Notes: generated by a model not told the origin, from the letters alone. 64,000 bases of DNA from Kitasatospora arboriphila (GCF_000717275.1 NZ_JNYV01000002.1:1116001-1180000); one strand, 5' to 3'; positions 16,267-25,663 are shown, counted from the stretch's first letter. Numbers and translations are program-made.

Positions 16267-17130
16267 ATGCCGATGTCTGACACCACCGTAGCGCGGGTCG
16301 CGCTCGCCGCGATCATGCGAATTCCACTGACACCGAGACGAATTCTGTTCTATGGTGCCCTTCACCGACGCCTGCCGCGTCTGCGGAATCCGCAACGTTT
16401 CACCGACAAGGTCAACTGGCGAGTGCGCCACGACCGCCGCGAGTTGCTGGCCCCCACGTGCGACAAGTTGGCCATGAAGAAACTGGCGACTGCCGCCGCC
16501 GGCGATTCTGTGAGGGTTCCGCGGACCCTTTGGGCGGGAACCGATCTGCGGGACCTGGGCTCGGTTGATCTGCCCGATCGGTGGATCCTCAAGCCGGCAC
16601 ACCGATTCGGCAAGATCATCGTGGGCCATGGACGTCCCGACCTCGACGACCTGCTCGCCCGGACCGACGGGTGGCTCGACAACGAGAACTGGCAGCTGAT
16701 GGGCGAGTGGGGTTACAGCCGGGCCACACCGCGAATCCTGGTCGAAGAGCGGATCGGTTCATCCGATGCCCTCCCCTCGGACTACAAGTTCTTCGTCTTC
16801 GCGGGCGTCGCCCGCTATGTGCTGGTGGTCTCCGATCGAGTTGCCGATCCGCGAGCTTCGTACTACGACACCTCGTGGAACCGGGTTGCGACACACCCCG
16901 GTGCAGAGGACCTCCCGCTGGTGCCTGCGCCGCCCCACCTCTCGGAGATGATCGCGATCGCCGAACGCATCGCGCACGGTTTCGATTTCCTCCGCGTCGA
17001 TCTGTATGACGTCGACGGACACGTGTGGTTCGGCGAAACCACCGCCTATCCGATGAGTGGGCTCGGCAGGTATTCGCCGGATTCTTTCGACGAAGAACTC
17101 GGCAGCTGGTGGACGTTGCCCGACCTCTGA
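16267..17130 (+). CDS. TupA-like ATP-grasp protein
   Basis: This is 287 residues. The pattern fits the TupA-like ATP-grasp family: RFTDKVNWRVRHDRRELLAP, CDKLAMKKLA, the ATP-binding strand RWILKPAHRFGK, the later ILVEERIG and YKFFVFAGVARYV, and the C-terminal DFLRVDLYDVDGHVWFGETT with the acidic metal-binding residues. Family members sit in cell-surface polysaccharide clusters (TupA in teichuronopeptide synthesis) and may ligate amino acids to glycans. Here there are no glycan genes nearby. The start is 16267 or the ATG at 16273. It is divergent from the NTF2-like gene. Confidence 0.8.
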   Translation: MPMSDTTVARVALAAIMRIPLTPRRILFYGALHRRLPRLRNPQRFTDKVNWRVRHDRRELLAPTCDKLAMKKLATAAAGDSVRVPRTLWAGTDLRDLGSVDLPDRWILKPAHRFGKIIVGHGRPDLDDLLARTDGWLDNENWQLMGEWGYSRATPRILVEERIGSSDALPSDYKFFVFAGVARYVLVVSDRVADPRASYYDTSWNRVATHPGAEDLPLVPAPPHLSEMIAIAERIAHGFDFLRVDLYDVDGHVWFGETTAYPMSGLGRYSPDSFDEELGSWWTLPDL

Positions 17131-17174
17131 TCCGGTGTTGCTCCGGATGGTCGGCACCGCAGCCGATCCCGACC

Positions 17175-18385
17175 TCAGAGCCGACCCTTGAGAATCAGGT
17201 TCCAGTACATCTGCGGCAGTGCATAGCGGTCGAAAGCCCATGCCGACCGTCGCGGCTTGAGCGGGTCGACGAACGACGGTATCGAAGACTCGACGGTGCC
17301 GGCGCGGTTGAACTCGCCGGCGATCAACCGGTGGCTGTCGATGGCGATGGGAGCGACGGTGTATCCGTCGTACTCCGTCGATGCATTACCCTCGCGAGCC
17401 GCGATGAGGTTGTCGACGAGAATTGCGACCTGCCGGCGAAGCGCACCACCAGACGGGTCGGTGGCCACCGCAGCCCCATCTCCGGCCGCCCAGATGTCGG
17501 GGTAAGTGTGATGACGGAACGTATGTGGGTTGATGTCGACGAGGCCGCGAGGATCGGCGCCGGTGAGTCCCAACAACTCGACCCACAACGGCCCACGGAA
17601 CGGCGGGACCAGGTGAAGCATGTCGTAGGGCAGTCGTTCGGCCGATCCGGCGGAACCCGTCACCACTACCTGCTGGCCGTCAGGGTCGAGTTCGGTGACC
17701 GCTGTATTGCGCAACACCCGAACGTCGAGGTCGGCGAGAAGGCTGTACAAGCGGCCGTCGAGGTCGGGCACTCCCAGCAACTCGGGGCGGTCGACCACCA
17801 GGGTGATGTCGACCCCGGGTAGCCGGCCGGTCTTCTGCCAGTGGGCCGCGGCCAGAAAGAGGGGTTTGAGCGTGGTGCCCGTACAGCTCACCGGTGCGCG
17901 AGGCACGGTGAACACGGCCCGTCCGCGAGCGGGCATCGTCTTGACCAACTCCCAGGTCTCCTCGGCCCGGTCGACGTAATTGCTGGCGACAGCAGAGGAT
18001 TCGAGAGCCGCCTCGATCCCGGGCAACGCGTCACCATCCGGGACGAGACCGGGCCCGAGAACCAGGTCGCGGTATCGGTGATACGGCCGGACGCGCACAG
18101 CACCGTCTGCGACGGCGCATCAACCGAGATGGCTGTGTCCTGCACCCATGTGCACTGCTCGGGGGTCACCGATCGCTGGGTTCGTTCGGCGTCGTTCAAC
18201 GTCGCCTGCCCGCCACCCACATACGACAGCAGTGGCCGATAGGTGTGGACCCTCTGCGGCTCGATGACGGCGACGTCGGTGATGCCCTTCTTGATCAGCC
18301 GGGCCGCGGCACTGATCCCGGCGTTACCGCCGCCGATGACCAGGACGTCGTAGTGCTGGTCCGCTGTGCTCGCTGCTGGGGTCAT
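17175..18385 (-). pseudogene. Frameshifted FAD-dependent oxidoreductase, sulfide:quinone oxidoreductase-like
   Basis: Two frames together make one flavoprotein. The first, from the ATG at 18385, holds the FAD-binding motif YDVLVIGGGNAGISAAARL and ends near TVLCASGRI. The second, from about 18085 to 17175, continues YRDLVLGPG, carries VSCTGTTLKPLFLAAAHWQK (the SQR redox-Cys region) and PDIWAAGDGA (second FAD motif), and ends with MYWNLILKGRL. One missing base between about 18065 and 18090 explains the break: 1211 bases plus one gives a 403-residue protein. The second SQR redox cysteine, expected in a GYTxCP motif, is absent here (GYTVAPI). The break could be a true mutation, programmed shifting or an assembly error. 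Confidence 0.75.
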
Positions 18386-18429
18386 ATCGGGCCTGTACCC
18401 AGAACCTTCGGTGACCACCCGTCGGCGAA

Positions 18430-18717
18430 TCACGCACCGGTGTCGACCACATCGCGTTGAACGAAGATGACCATCGGGTCGTCGGGCGCGATCATGATGC
18501 ACGCATCGTCGGTCAGCGTGAGCATGACGGCGCGGGTGGTGTCGATGGACGCGTCGAGTTGGTCGAAGATCTCTGTGGCCAACTGGCTAGGGATCTCGAA
18601 GCGGTGCTCGTCGAGGTGGACGGCGGTGACCGCCTCCGCGACTGCTTCGCCTGCGGACTCGGCGGCGTCCGACAGAGGGATGTCGGATGCAGTCGACTCC
18701 CTGCCCTTGTCGACCAT
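18430..18717 (-). CDS. Hypothetical acidic protein
   Basis: This is 95 residues from the ATG at 18717; GAGGAG lies 8 bases upstream, which decides against the ATG six bases earlier. It starts MVDKGRESTASDIPLSD. The rest is acidic with an amphipathic Ala/Glu helix (AAESAGEAVAEAV) and beta-like stretches (AVMLTLTDDACIMIAPDD, MVIFVQRDVV). There is no known domain. It is 44 bases upstream of the SQR-like gene on the same strand and may be cotranscribed with it. Confidence 0.6.
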   Translation of the reverse strand: MVDKGRESTASDIPLSDAAESAGEAVAEAVTAVHLDEHRFEIPSQLATEIFDQLDASIDTTRAVMLTLTDDACIMIAPDDPMVIFVQRDVVDTGA

Positions 18718-18971
18718 CGGCATTCTCCTCAACGTGTGGTGATGAGTCAGCCTAAGAGATATCGGGTGATCTGGCACCTGCGCCTGGGTGCTCGGTCGAT
18801 TTCGGCCGTGCGTCACCGTCTCCGGTCCAGGGGATGCTGCGGGGACGGAGTTCGAGGATGACATCGGACCACCTCGTCGTGGCCCATGCCATGCTGCGAG
18901 AGTCAGCGGCGCGATGGTCGGCGATCAGGCAACAGATTCCTCACCGAGGCGATCGCACGGCCGGCTGCTGG

Positions 18972-19208
18972 TCAACTCATCACCAGGGCCTCCTGCACCG
19001 CGGCGTAGAACGCCTTACCCGGGTCGCCGAACACTTCGGTCTCCGGGAAGTACATGGCGGCCATACCGCTGAGAAGCGACCCGCACGCGCCGGGACGGAC
19101 CGCAACGGCAAACCACATGCCGATGGAGACACCTTGGATGGTGCGGGTCCAGTCGGCGCGCTCCTCGATGGCATTGGCAACACTCAGCATCAGCTTCGGA
19201 TCCTTCAT
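18972..19208 (-). CDS. Hypothetical protein
   Basis: This is a 78-residue frame from the ATG at 19208, with good GC bias at third positions. It starts MKDPKLMLSVANAIEERADW, with a middle region GVSIGMWFAVAVRPGACGSL that could be a short membrane or buried helix, and ends KAFYAAVQEALVMS. The family is unknown. A competing plus-strand frame (18834-19331) covers the same bases but looks less protein-like beyond its first 30 residues. Confidence 0.5.
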   Translation of the reverse strand: MKDPKLMLSVANAIEERADWTRTIQGVSIGMWFAVAVRPGACGSLLSGMAAMYFPETEVFGDPGKAFYAAVQEALVMS

Positions 19209-19561
19209 GCCCCGAACCCCCGTGCTGCGAAACTGCTCTGCTTTTGGGTGGTGATCGGTGGGCAAGTCGACAAATGCATTTTGTTCTCCCTGGAGGGGTT
19301 GGACAGCTGGCCACTTGGCCAACTGCCCTGACCGTCGCACGAGAGACGCCTACTTGTCGCAGGTCAATGAGTAAATGCTGGTGAGTTAATAAAAGAACAT
19401 GCGAAATTAACGACCGAAGAGCAAAAAGTGCTCGTATCAATCGTCAGTAGGGTGGTTGCCGGGCCTGGCGGACAATGGTGCGATCGCCGCCCATCCCGCC
19501 GCGAGCGGTGGCGCCGCCCCGGGGCAATGGTGACTCAGGCCACCAAAGTCAGGGACGGAAA
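19209..19561 (-). other. Intergenic, AT-richer stretch downstream of glutamate decarboxylase
   Basis: About 350 bases without a convincing gene. Positions 19370-19440 are distinctly AT-rich for this genome and include GAGCAAAAAGTGCTC, a short inverted repeat. The stretch probably holds the promoter of the small gene ending at 18972. No transposon ends or RNA gene were recognised. Confidence 0.5.
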
Positions 19562-20920
19562 TCAGTGAGCAAAATGCTGGGTTCTCAAATGGCCGCCGGC
19601 CTGTATCTTGCGTAGTCCGTCCATCACCTCGACCAGGTGCTGATGCAGGACGCGGGCCATGTCACGCGAGAACCCCTCCCTCACCACGACCCTGAGAACG
19701 GCGACGTCCGTGGCGTTGTCGGGCATCGTGTAGGCCGGTACCTGCCAGCCGTACACCCGGAGCCCATGAGAGATGTCGAAGACCGTGAACGGGCAGGGAT
19801 CATTCAGCTTGAACGTCACGACGGGGATGGCCGAACCGTCGGTCAGGACGTTGATCTCTTCTTCTTCGGCGATCTGTCCGGCGAACCATTGGGCCGTACT
19901 GGACAACGCTTTCATGATGTCGGTGTAGCCGGCGCGCCCGAGCCGCAGGAAGTTGTAGTACTGGCCGATGACCTGGTTGCCGGGACGCGAGAAGTTGAGA
20001 GTGAAGGTGGGCATGTCGCCGCCGAGATAATTGACGCGGAACACCAGGTCTTCGGCGAGGTGCTCTTTGCCGCGCCAGACCACGAAACCGACTCCGGGAT
20101 AAGTGAGTCCGTACTTGTGCCCGCTGACGTTGATCGAGACCACGCGCGGCACCCGGAAGTCCCATTCCACATCGGGATGCAGGAACGGCAATACGAAACC
20201 ACCACTGGCCGCGTCGACGTGGATCGGGATGTCCGGGCCGCCATCGGCCGCGAGCTTGTCCAGGGCGGCGGCGACCTCTTTGACCGGCTCGAGTTCGCCT
20301 GTGTACGTGGTCCCGGCGATCACCACGACGCCGATCGTGTTCTCGTCCACCGCCTCGGTCACCTGCTCAGGAGTGATGACGTAACGACCCTCCTCCATCG
20401 GCAGATAGCGCGGTTCGACCTCGAAATAACGGCAGAACTTCTCCCAGACCACTTGAACGTTGCTGCCGAGGACGAGGTTCGGTGTCCCACCCGTCTTCTT
20501 CTCCCGCCAGCGCCATTTGAGGGCGAGCCCGCCGAGCATCACGGCCTCCGATGAGCCGATGGTTGAGGCGCCGGTGGCTGTCGACGCGTCCTCGGGGTCG
20601 AGTCCGGGAGCGTGGAACAGATCGGCGACCATGCTCACGCACCGAGACTCGATGGCTGCGGTCAGCGGATATTCGTCTTTGTCGATCATGTTCTTGTCGA
20701 ACGTCTCGGCCATCAATCGCTCGGCCTGCGGGTCCATCCAAGTGGTCACAAATGTAGCCAGATTGAGGCGCGAATTGCCGTCGAGCATCAATTCATCGTG
20801 AATGAAGCGGTACGCGATTTCCGGCTCCATCGAATCGTCCGGAATTCTCAGGGCCGGGACACCCTCGACAGCGAGTCGGCCCGTATATGCGGGAGCGATC
20901 AATCCACGTTCGTTCGACAT
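19562..20920 (-). CDS. gadB: Glutamate decarboxylase
   Basis: This is a 452-residue PLP enzyme from the ATG at 20920 (TGGAGTTCAA upstream), the usual GAD length. Family landmarks are MEPEIAYRFIHDELMLDG, NLATFVTTWM, the PLP-binding HVDAASGGFVLPF and the PLP lysine (about residue 269) in NVSGHKYGLTYPGVG, followed by LVFRVNYLGGD. It converts glutamate to GABA with uptake of a proton, giving acid resistance or feeding the GABA shunt. No GABA/glutamate antiporter is adjacent. The MmpS-like gene starts divergently 163 bases away. The frame continues upstream to 21115, but that extension has no family similarity. Confidence 0.92.
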   Translation of the reverse strand: MSNERGLIAPAYTGRLAVEGVPALRIPDDSMEPEIAYRFIHDELMLDGNSRLNLATFVTTWMDPQAERLMAETFDKNMIDKDEYPLTAAIESRCVSMVADLFHAPGLDPEDASTATGASTIGSSEAVMLGGLALKWRWREKKTGGTPNLVLGSNVQVVWEKFCRYFEVEPRYLPMEEGRYVITPEQVTEAVDENTIGVVVIAGTTYTGELEPVKEVAAALDKLAADGGPDIPIHVDAASGGFVLPFLHPDVEWDFRVPRVVSINVSGHKYGLTYPGVGFVVWRGKEHLAEDLVFRVNYLGGDMPTFTLNFSRPGNQVIGQYYNFLRLGRAGYTDIMKALSSTAQWFAGQIAEEEEINVLTDGSAIPVVTFKLNDPCPFTVFDISHGLRVYGWQVPAYTMPDNATDVAVLRVVVREGFSRDMARVLHQHLVEVMDGLRKIQAGGHLRTQHFAH

Positions 20921-21083
20921 TTGAACTCCATCGCGTTGGATGAGACGCGGTGCTATTCGACGCCCGCGAAGCGCTTTGATCGTACCGTTTGCCGTGCGCG
21001 TGTATGGGGAAACTGTTTCTAGGTCTGCGTACACCGCGCCGGTAGTGTTTGACTCCTGAAGGTCGACCTGAGGAGCAAAACGT

Positions 21084-21932
21084 ATGGGGCCCGGATATGG
21101 CAACGATCCCAACAAGCCGGATGAACCGTACTGGGGTGGCCAGGATCCTCGGCAGCCGCAACAGCCGTACTGGGGTCAACCCTCGGACCAGCCGGGCCAC
21201 GGCCCGAGCGGCACCAGCCAGATGCCCGCGTACGGGTCCGGCTCGACTCCCCAATACGGAGATCCCCAATACGGCGGTAACCAATACGGCGAACCGGCGT
21301 ATGGCCCGCCCGCCTATGGTCCCCAAGGTCAGCCTGCGTACGGGGAGCCGTACGACCCGAACAATCCCTACGGCAACAACCCTTACGGTGGCGGACCTCC
21401 ATACGGAGAGCCTCCGTACGGAGGCGGCTACGGCGGTCCCCCGAACGGGCCCGACGATGGGGGCAGCAAGAAAACCCTGCTGATCATCCTGGGCGTGGTG
21501 GTCGCACTGATCGTGGTCGCCGGCGGAGCGTTTGCGGCCCTTGCCCTGATGGGCGATTCCGACGACGACTCCCCATCGGCGACGTCCACGTCGGCAACGT
21601 CCACCACCGAGACGACAACCACCCGGGAAACCGACGACACCACCACCACCACCACCACGGAAACCACCACCACGGGTTCGACCGCGGGAACGGTCGAGTA
21701 CGAGGTGACCGGGTCGGCCATGCTGATCCTGTACAGCGATCGTGATGGCGAGAAGACCGAATCCGATCCCCGCACGCCGTGGACCAAAACCATCGACCGC
21801 GCTCCGGACACGTTGCAGCTCAGTGCTTTCTCCGTCGATGGCAATGACGTGACGTGCTCCATCAAGGTCGACGGGAAGGTCGTCGCCGACGAGAAGGGTG
21901 TGTTGGCGGTCTGCGTCCATCTCGGCTCATGA
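21084..21932 (+). CDS. MmpS-like membrane protein with Tyr/Pro/Gly-rich cytoplasmic region
   Basis: This is 282 residues with GAGGAG before the ATG. Residues 1-125 are a low-complexity repeat of PYG, QYG and PPYGE units. A single membrane helix follows at about 131-154 (KKTLLIILGVVVALIVV). Next comes a Thr-rich linker with a run of six ACC codons. A C-terminal extracytoplasmic domain (TVEYEVTGSAMLILYSD through DDVTCSIKVDGK-like strands to the final VCVHLGS) resembles the MmpS accessory domain of MmpL transporters. No MmpL gene is adjacent. The stop overlaps the next start by four bases, coupling it to a methyltransferase. Confidence 0.75.
   Translation: MGPGYGNDPNKPDEPYWGGQDPRQPQQPYWGQPSDQPGHGPSGTSQMPAYGSGSTPQYGDPQYGGNQYGEPAYGPPAYGPQGQPAYGEPYDPNNPYGNNPYGGGPPYGEPPYGGGYGGPPNGPDDGGSKKTLLIILGVVVALIVVAGGAFAALALMGDSDDDSPSATSTSATSTTETTTTRETDDTTTTTTTETTTTGSTAGTVEYEVTGSAMLILYSDRDGEKTESDPRTPWTKTIDRAPDTLQLSAFSVDGNDVTCSIKVDGKVVADEKGVLAVCVHLGS
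21639..21656 (+). repeat. Trinucleotide (ACC)6 run inside the MmpS-like gene
   Basis: Six perfect ACC codons encode part of the Thr-rich linker between membrane helix and outer domain, within a longer imperfect ACC/ACG tract from about 21600 to 21680. Changes by whole triplets would alter linker length without a frameshift. Confidence 0.8.
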
Positions 21933-22723
21933 GCACGCCATGGGCTCGGGGTCGGTATCGGACCGTGGCAGATCATCTCGTCCCGCTCGCCGAGGATCTG
22001 GTGGCCGTTGCCGGTCGTCGTATCCCGTTGGCAGGCGCGGTCGTCTACGACCTCGCCTGTGGAACCGGCAGCGTGGCGGTGCTCTGCGCCCGTGAGGGCG
22101 CGCAGGTCACCGGGGTCGACCTGACCAGCGAACTGCTCGAAGAAGCGGAGGTGGAGGCGGCACGTTCCGGCCTCGACATCCGCTGGGTGTGTGCGGACGC
22201 GAGCGCGACCGGTCTGCCGCCGGCCGACGTGGTGCTCTCCAGCGTGGGAATCATCTTCGTGCCGCCCGAACCCCAGATCGCCGAGGTCCGCAGGTTGCTA
22301 GAGCCCGGCGGAACATTCGCGTACACCGCGTGGGCGTCGTCGCCGGAGCAGCCGCTGTTCGCTCCGATCACCGACGTGCTCGGCCCGTCGCCAGCACCGC
22401 AAATCGGTGATGTGTCGCCCGAATCATGGGCCGACCCGGAGGTCATCGAGCAGAGACTGGCCGACGGCTTCATCGATGTTGTGGTGGACGAGCGTGACCA
22501 CTTGTGGCAATTCGGTTCCGTGGACGAGGCGATGCTTCTGGTGACCGGAGAATCCCCGGTGCACGTCAACTTGCTCTCCATGATCGACGAAGAACGAGGT
22601 CAGCAGGTGATCAACGGCTTTCGGGATGTGTTCGGCGAACTCGCACACGCCGACGGCTCGGTGACCTTCGCGGCCCCGTACGTGGTGGTGAGCGCAACCA
22701 GGGACAGGACGTCGTGGCAATGA
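21929..22723 (+). CDS. Class I SAM-dependent methyltransferase
   Basis: This is 264 residues from the ATG at 21929, overlapping the previous stop (ATGA). Motif I reads VVYDLACGTGSVAVL, motif II includes VTGVDLTSELLEEAE, then the acidic loop CADASATGLPPADVVLSS and VRRLLEPGGTFAYTAW (motif III). It is a small-molecule type methyltransferase of the UbiE/Methyltransf_25 kind. Its own stop overlaps the start of a second methyltransferase. The pairing with an MmpS-like protein suggests a role in envelope lipid or natural-product modification, which is inference. Confidence 0.85.
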   Translation: MSTPWARGRYRTVADHLVPLAEDLVAVAGRRIPLAGAVVYDLACGTGSVAVLCAREGAQVTGVDLTSELLEEAEVEAARSGLDIRWVCADASATGLPPADVVLSSVGIIFVPPEPQIAEVRRLLEPGGTFAYTAWASSPEQPLFAPITDVLGPSPAPQIGDVSPESWADPEVIEQRLADGFIDVVVDERDHLWQFGSVDEAMLLVTGESPVHVNLLSMIDEERGQQVINGFRDVFGELAHADGSVTFAAPYVVVSATRDRTSWQ

Positions 22724-23460
22724 CCGACCCTCACAGGCAAGCGCGGATGGCCACGTCGTTCGGTCGCGAAGCAGCGTCGTACAGCAAGGGCCGGCCGGAC
22801 TATCCGGATGCTGCAATCGCCCATCTCGTTCCGTCCGACGCCCGGGTGGTCGTCGACATCGGTGCCGGCACAGGCAAACTCACCGCGTCGCTCCTCTCGC
22901 CGGGACGGACGGTGATCGCGGTGGAGCCCGATCGGGTGATGCTCGACGCCTTGTCCTCGGCATTGCCGACGGTGCACTCGGTATCGGGCACTGCCGAGCA
23001 GACGACACTCGACGACTCGGTGGCCGATGTCCTGACCTACGGCCAGGCCTGGCACTGGGTGCAGCCCGAGCCGGCGACCGCCGAAGCCGCCCGGGTGCTG
23101 CAGCCCGGTGGACGGATCGGCCTGGTGTGGAACATCCGGGACGAGTCGGTTCCGTGGGTGGCCGCGCTCACCGACATCATGTCCGCCAGCGCTGCCGAAT
23201 TGTTCGTGGCCAGGGGAGGGCCCCGGTTACCAACGCACTTCGGTCCGTTGGAACACAACGCCTTCGACTGGGAGCGTCGGATGACATCGGAACAGCTTGT
23301 TGCGATGGCAGCGTCGCGCAGTCATGTCATCACCGCATCCGAGGCCGAACGAGCCCGGATCCTGGCGGGGGTGCAGGACCTGGCGGATGACGTGGCCGAC
23401 AGCGGCGGTGTCATCGTGTTGCCCTACCGGACGCACGTGTACCGCGCCCAACGACTCTGA
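22720..23460 (+). CDS. Class I SAM-dependent methyltransferase
   Basis: This is 246 residues from the ATG at 22720, coupled by a four-base overlap to the gene before it. It starts MATSFGREAASYSKGRPDYP after a short lead. It has VVVDIGAGTGKLTASL (SAM motif I), VIAVEPDRVMLDALSS, and LTYGQAWHWVQPEPATAEAARVL-like features of the UbiE/TAM family, ending in VVLPYRTHVYRAQRL-like strands. The opening R-P-x-Y-P motif is common in methyltransferases acting on small organic acids. The substrate is unknown. Confidence 0.85.
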   Translation: MTDPHRQARMATSFGREAASYSKGRPDYPDAAIAHLVPSDARVVVDIGAGTGKLTASLLSPGRTVIAVEPDRVMLDALSSALPTVHSVSGTAEQTTLDDSVADVLTYGQAWHWVQPEPATAEAARVLQPGGRIGLVWNIRDESVPWVAALTDIMSASAAELFVARGGPRLPTHFGPLEHNAFDWERRMTSEQLVAMAASRSHVITASEAERARILAGVQDLADDVADSGGVIVLPYRTHVYRAQRL

Positions 23461-23538
23461 GCGCTCGACACGTCGAGTTCGGCTCACCATGAACGAAATC
23501 GGCCGGCCATGCTGACGCCATCGCTGCGGTGGTGTTCT

Positions 23539-24540
23539 ATGGAACAGATGCGAACGCTCCCTCGCCGGCGTACCTGGATCAGGCTCACCCTGGTGCCGTT
23601 GATCGTCATGCTGCTGGCGACCGTCGTGGCAGGGTGCTTCGATCCCCTCAACCGTGCGGGATCGCGTGATCCCGATCCCCGTCACATCGTCGTCGGATCA
23701 GGGGGCGTGCTGGAAAGCCAGATCATCGGTCAGATCTACATCGACGTTCTCGAGGCCAATGGGTTCACGGCCGAGAACCAGCTCAATTCGGGTACCCGTG
23801 AGCGATACCTTCCCGCCCTGCGCGCCGGCGACATCGACATCGCCCCCGACTACATCGGCAACCTGCTCCAGTATCTGGCAGCGGCCGCTCCCGGTCTGTC
23901 CGAGGAAGAGGTGACGAAGTACTCGTCGCTGACGTCGTTGCCCGACATCGAGAATGCGTTGCCCGCAGTACTCGGTGACGATCTGCTGACCTACACGCCG
24001 GCTCCCGGATCCAACTCGGACTCGGTGACCGTCACCCGACAGAGCGCAGAGAAGTGGAACCTGGTGTCCATCGCAGACCTTGCGCGAGTGGCGCAGTCGG
24101 AGACCGTCAGCTTCATGGCCAACAGCGAGTTCGCCACCCGTGAGGTGGGGGTACCGGGTCTGCGCCGAAACTATGGGCTGGACGTGGACTTCAAACCCAA
24201 CAACGACAGCGGCGGCCAGGCCACCATCAACGAGCTGACCAGCGGACGGGTCACCGCCGCCGACATCTACACCACAACGCCCGCGATAACCACGGAAAAC
24301 CTTGTGGTGCTGCAAGACCCGAAACACAACTTCCCGGCCAACAACATCGTGCCGGTGCTGGCGAAGTCGAAGGACTCGCCGGAACTGCGCAAGGTGCTCG
24401 ACGCGGTGTCGGCACAGCTGACCGTCGAGGAACTCCGAAACCTGAACGAGATGGTCTCGGGCACACAGAAACTCGAAGTCGAGGACGCGGCAGAACGCTG
24501 GGTGAGAGACCACGGGCTCAACAAGCAGCTGGGGTCATGA
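23539..24540 (+). CDS. opuCC: Osmoprotectant ABC transporter substrate-binding lipoprotein
   Basis: This is 333 residues from the ATG at 23539. The lipoprotein signal (MEQMRTLPRRRTW, hydrophobic core, then VVAGC) puts the lipidated Cys at residue 33. The mature part shows the OpuAC/ProX fold: VVGSGGVLESQIIGQIY, LRAGDIDIAPDYIGNLL, the hinge region, and DPKHNFPANNIVPVLAKS. It binds quaternary amines such as glycine betaine, choline or carnitine and feeds them to the ABC importer encoded just downstream (ATPase one base after the stop). An upstream ATG at 23509 exists but gives a poor signal peptide. Confidence 0.9.
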   Translation: MEQMRTLPRRRTWIRLTLVPLIVMLLATVVAGCFDPLNRAGSRDPDPRHIVVGSGGVLESQIIGQIYIDVLEANGFTAENQLNSGTRERYLPALRAGDIDIAPDYIGNLLQYLAAAAPGLSEEEVTKYSSLTSLPDIENALPAVLGDDLLTYTPAPGSNSDSVTVTRQSAEKWNLVSIADLARVAQSETVSFMANSEFATREVGVPGLRRNYGLDVDFKPNNDSGGQATINELTSGRVTAADIYTTTPAITTENLVVLQDPKHNFPANNIVPVLAKSKDSPELRKVLDAVSAQLTVEELRNLNEMVSGTQKLEVEDAAERWVRDHGLNKQLGS

Positions 24541-24541
24541 G

Positions 24542-25663
24542 ATGACCGATGGAAGGAAGCCGATGATCACCTTCGATGCGGTGACCAAGACCTACCCCGA
24601 CGGCACCACCGCGGTCGACAACCTGACCCTGGAGATCGAAGAAGGCAGCTTCACGGCCTTTGTGGGTCCGTCGGGATGTGGCAAGACCACCTCGATGCGC
24701 ATGATCAACCGGATGATCGATCCGACGTCCGGCACCGTGAAGGTCGACGGACAAGACGTGAGCACCACCAACCCGGTGACGCTGCGACGCGGTATCGGTT
24801 ACGTGATCCAGAGCGCCGGTCTGATGCCCCACCAGCGAGTGGTCGACAACGTGGCCACCGTCCCGGTGCTGGAGGGCGAATCGCGCAAGGTGGCCAGGCG
24901 CGCGGCGCTCGAACTCCTCGAGCGGGTCGGTCTGGACTCGACCGTCGCCACCCGGTACCCGGGCCAGCTGTCGGGCGGACAGCAACAACGTGTCGGTGTG
25001 GCAAGGGCTTTGGCTGCAGATCCGGCCATCCTGCTGATGGACGAGCCGTTCAGTGCTGTCGATCCCGTCGTGCGCGAGGACCTGCAGAACGAGATGCTCC
25101 GACTGCAGGCCGAGCTGCGCAAGACCATCGTCTTCGTCACTCACGACATCGATGAGGCTGTCAAGCTCGCCGACCGGATCGCGATCTTCGGCAAAGGCGG
25201 TGTCCTGCGCCAATTCGACACCCCGGCGCGTCTGCTCGCCGCGCCCGCCGACGAGTTCGTGTCCTCGTTTGTCGGTCGCGACCGCGGTTATCGTCTGTTG
25301 CAGTTCAATTCGGGTCAGGACGTGAAGATCGAGCCGCTCGAACCGATCACCGAAGCGCAGATCGACGGGCTGGTTCTCGGCGCCGACGAGTGGCGGCTGG
25401 TGACGGTGGACGGAACCCCGTTCGGTTGGGTTGACGCCGGTGGGGTGCGGGCGCATTCCGGTGGGGCCTCGCTGTACGACAGCTGTTCGGCAGGCGGGTC
25501 GCTGTTCAGTGAGTCCGGGTCGCTGCGCCAGGCGCTCGACGCCGCACTGTCATCGCCCTCGGGAATCGGTGTGGTGGTGGATGGTCACGGGACCGTGAGC
25601 GGAGGGGTTCGCGCCGCCGACGTCCTCGCTGCTCTCGAACAGCAGCGCAAGTCGGCATCATGA
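24542..25663 (+). CDS. opuCA: Osmoprotectant ABC transporter ATP-binding protein
   Basis: This is 373 residues. Walker A reads VGPSGCGKTTS, the Q-loop is YVIQSAGLMPHQ, the signature motif LSGGQQQRVGVARAL, Walker B ILLMDEPFSAVDP, and the switch His VTHDIDEAVKLAD. The C-terminal 110 residues form a regulatory extension (replacing or diverging from the CBS domains of OpuA/OpuCA). It powers betaine-type uptake with the two permeases that follow; its stop overlaps the first permease by four bases. Confidence 0.92.
   Translation: MTDGRKPMITFDAVTKTYPDGTTAVDNLTLEIEEGSFTAFVGPSGCGKTTSMRMINRMIDPTSGTVKVDGQDVSTTNPVTLRRGIGYVIQSAGLMPHQRVVDNVATVPVLEGESRKVARRAALELLERVGLDSTVATRYPGQLSGGQQQRVGVARALAADPAILLMDEPFSAVDPVVREDLQNEMLRLQAELRKTIVFVTHDIDEAVKLADRIAIFGKGGVLRQFDTPARLLAAPADEFVSSFVGRDRGYRLLQFNSGQDVKIEPLEPITEAQIDGLVLGADEWRLVTVDGTPFGWVDAGGVRAHSGGASLYDSCSAGGSLFSESGSLRQALDAALSSPSGIGVVVDGHGTVSGGVRAADVLAALEQQRKSAS

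Noticed and set aside
18834..19331. 165-codon plus-strand frame starting MTSDHLVVAHAML after a short lead
   Set aside because: Only its first 30 residues look protein-like; the rest overlaps and is less plausible than the minus-strand gene at 18972-19208.
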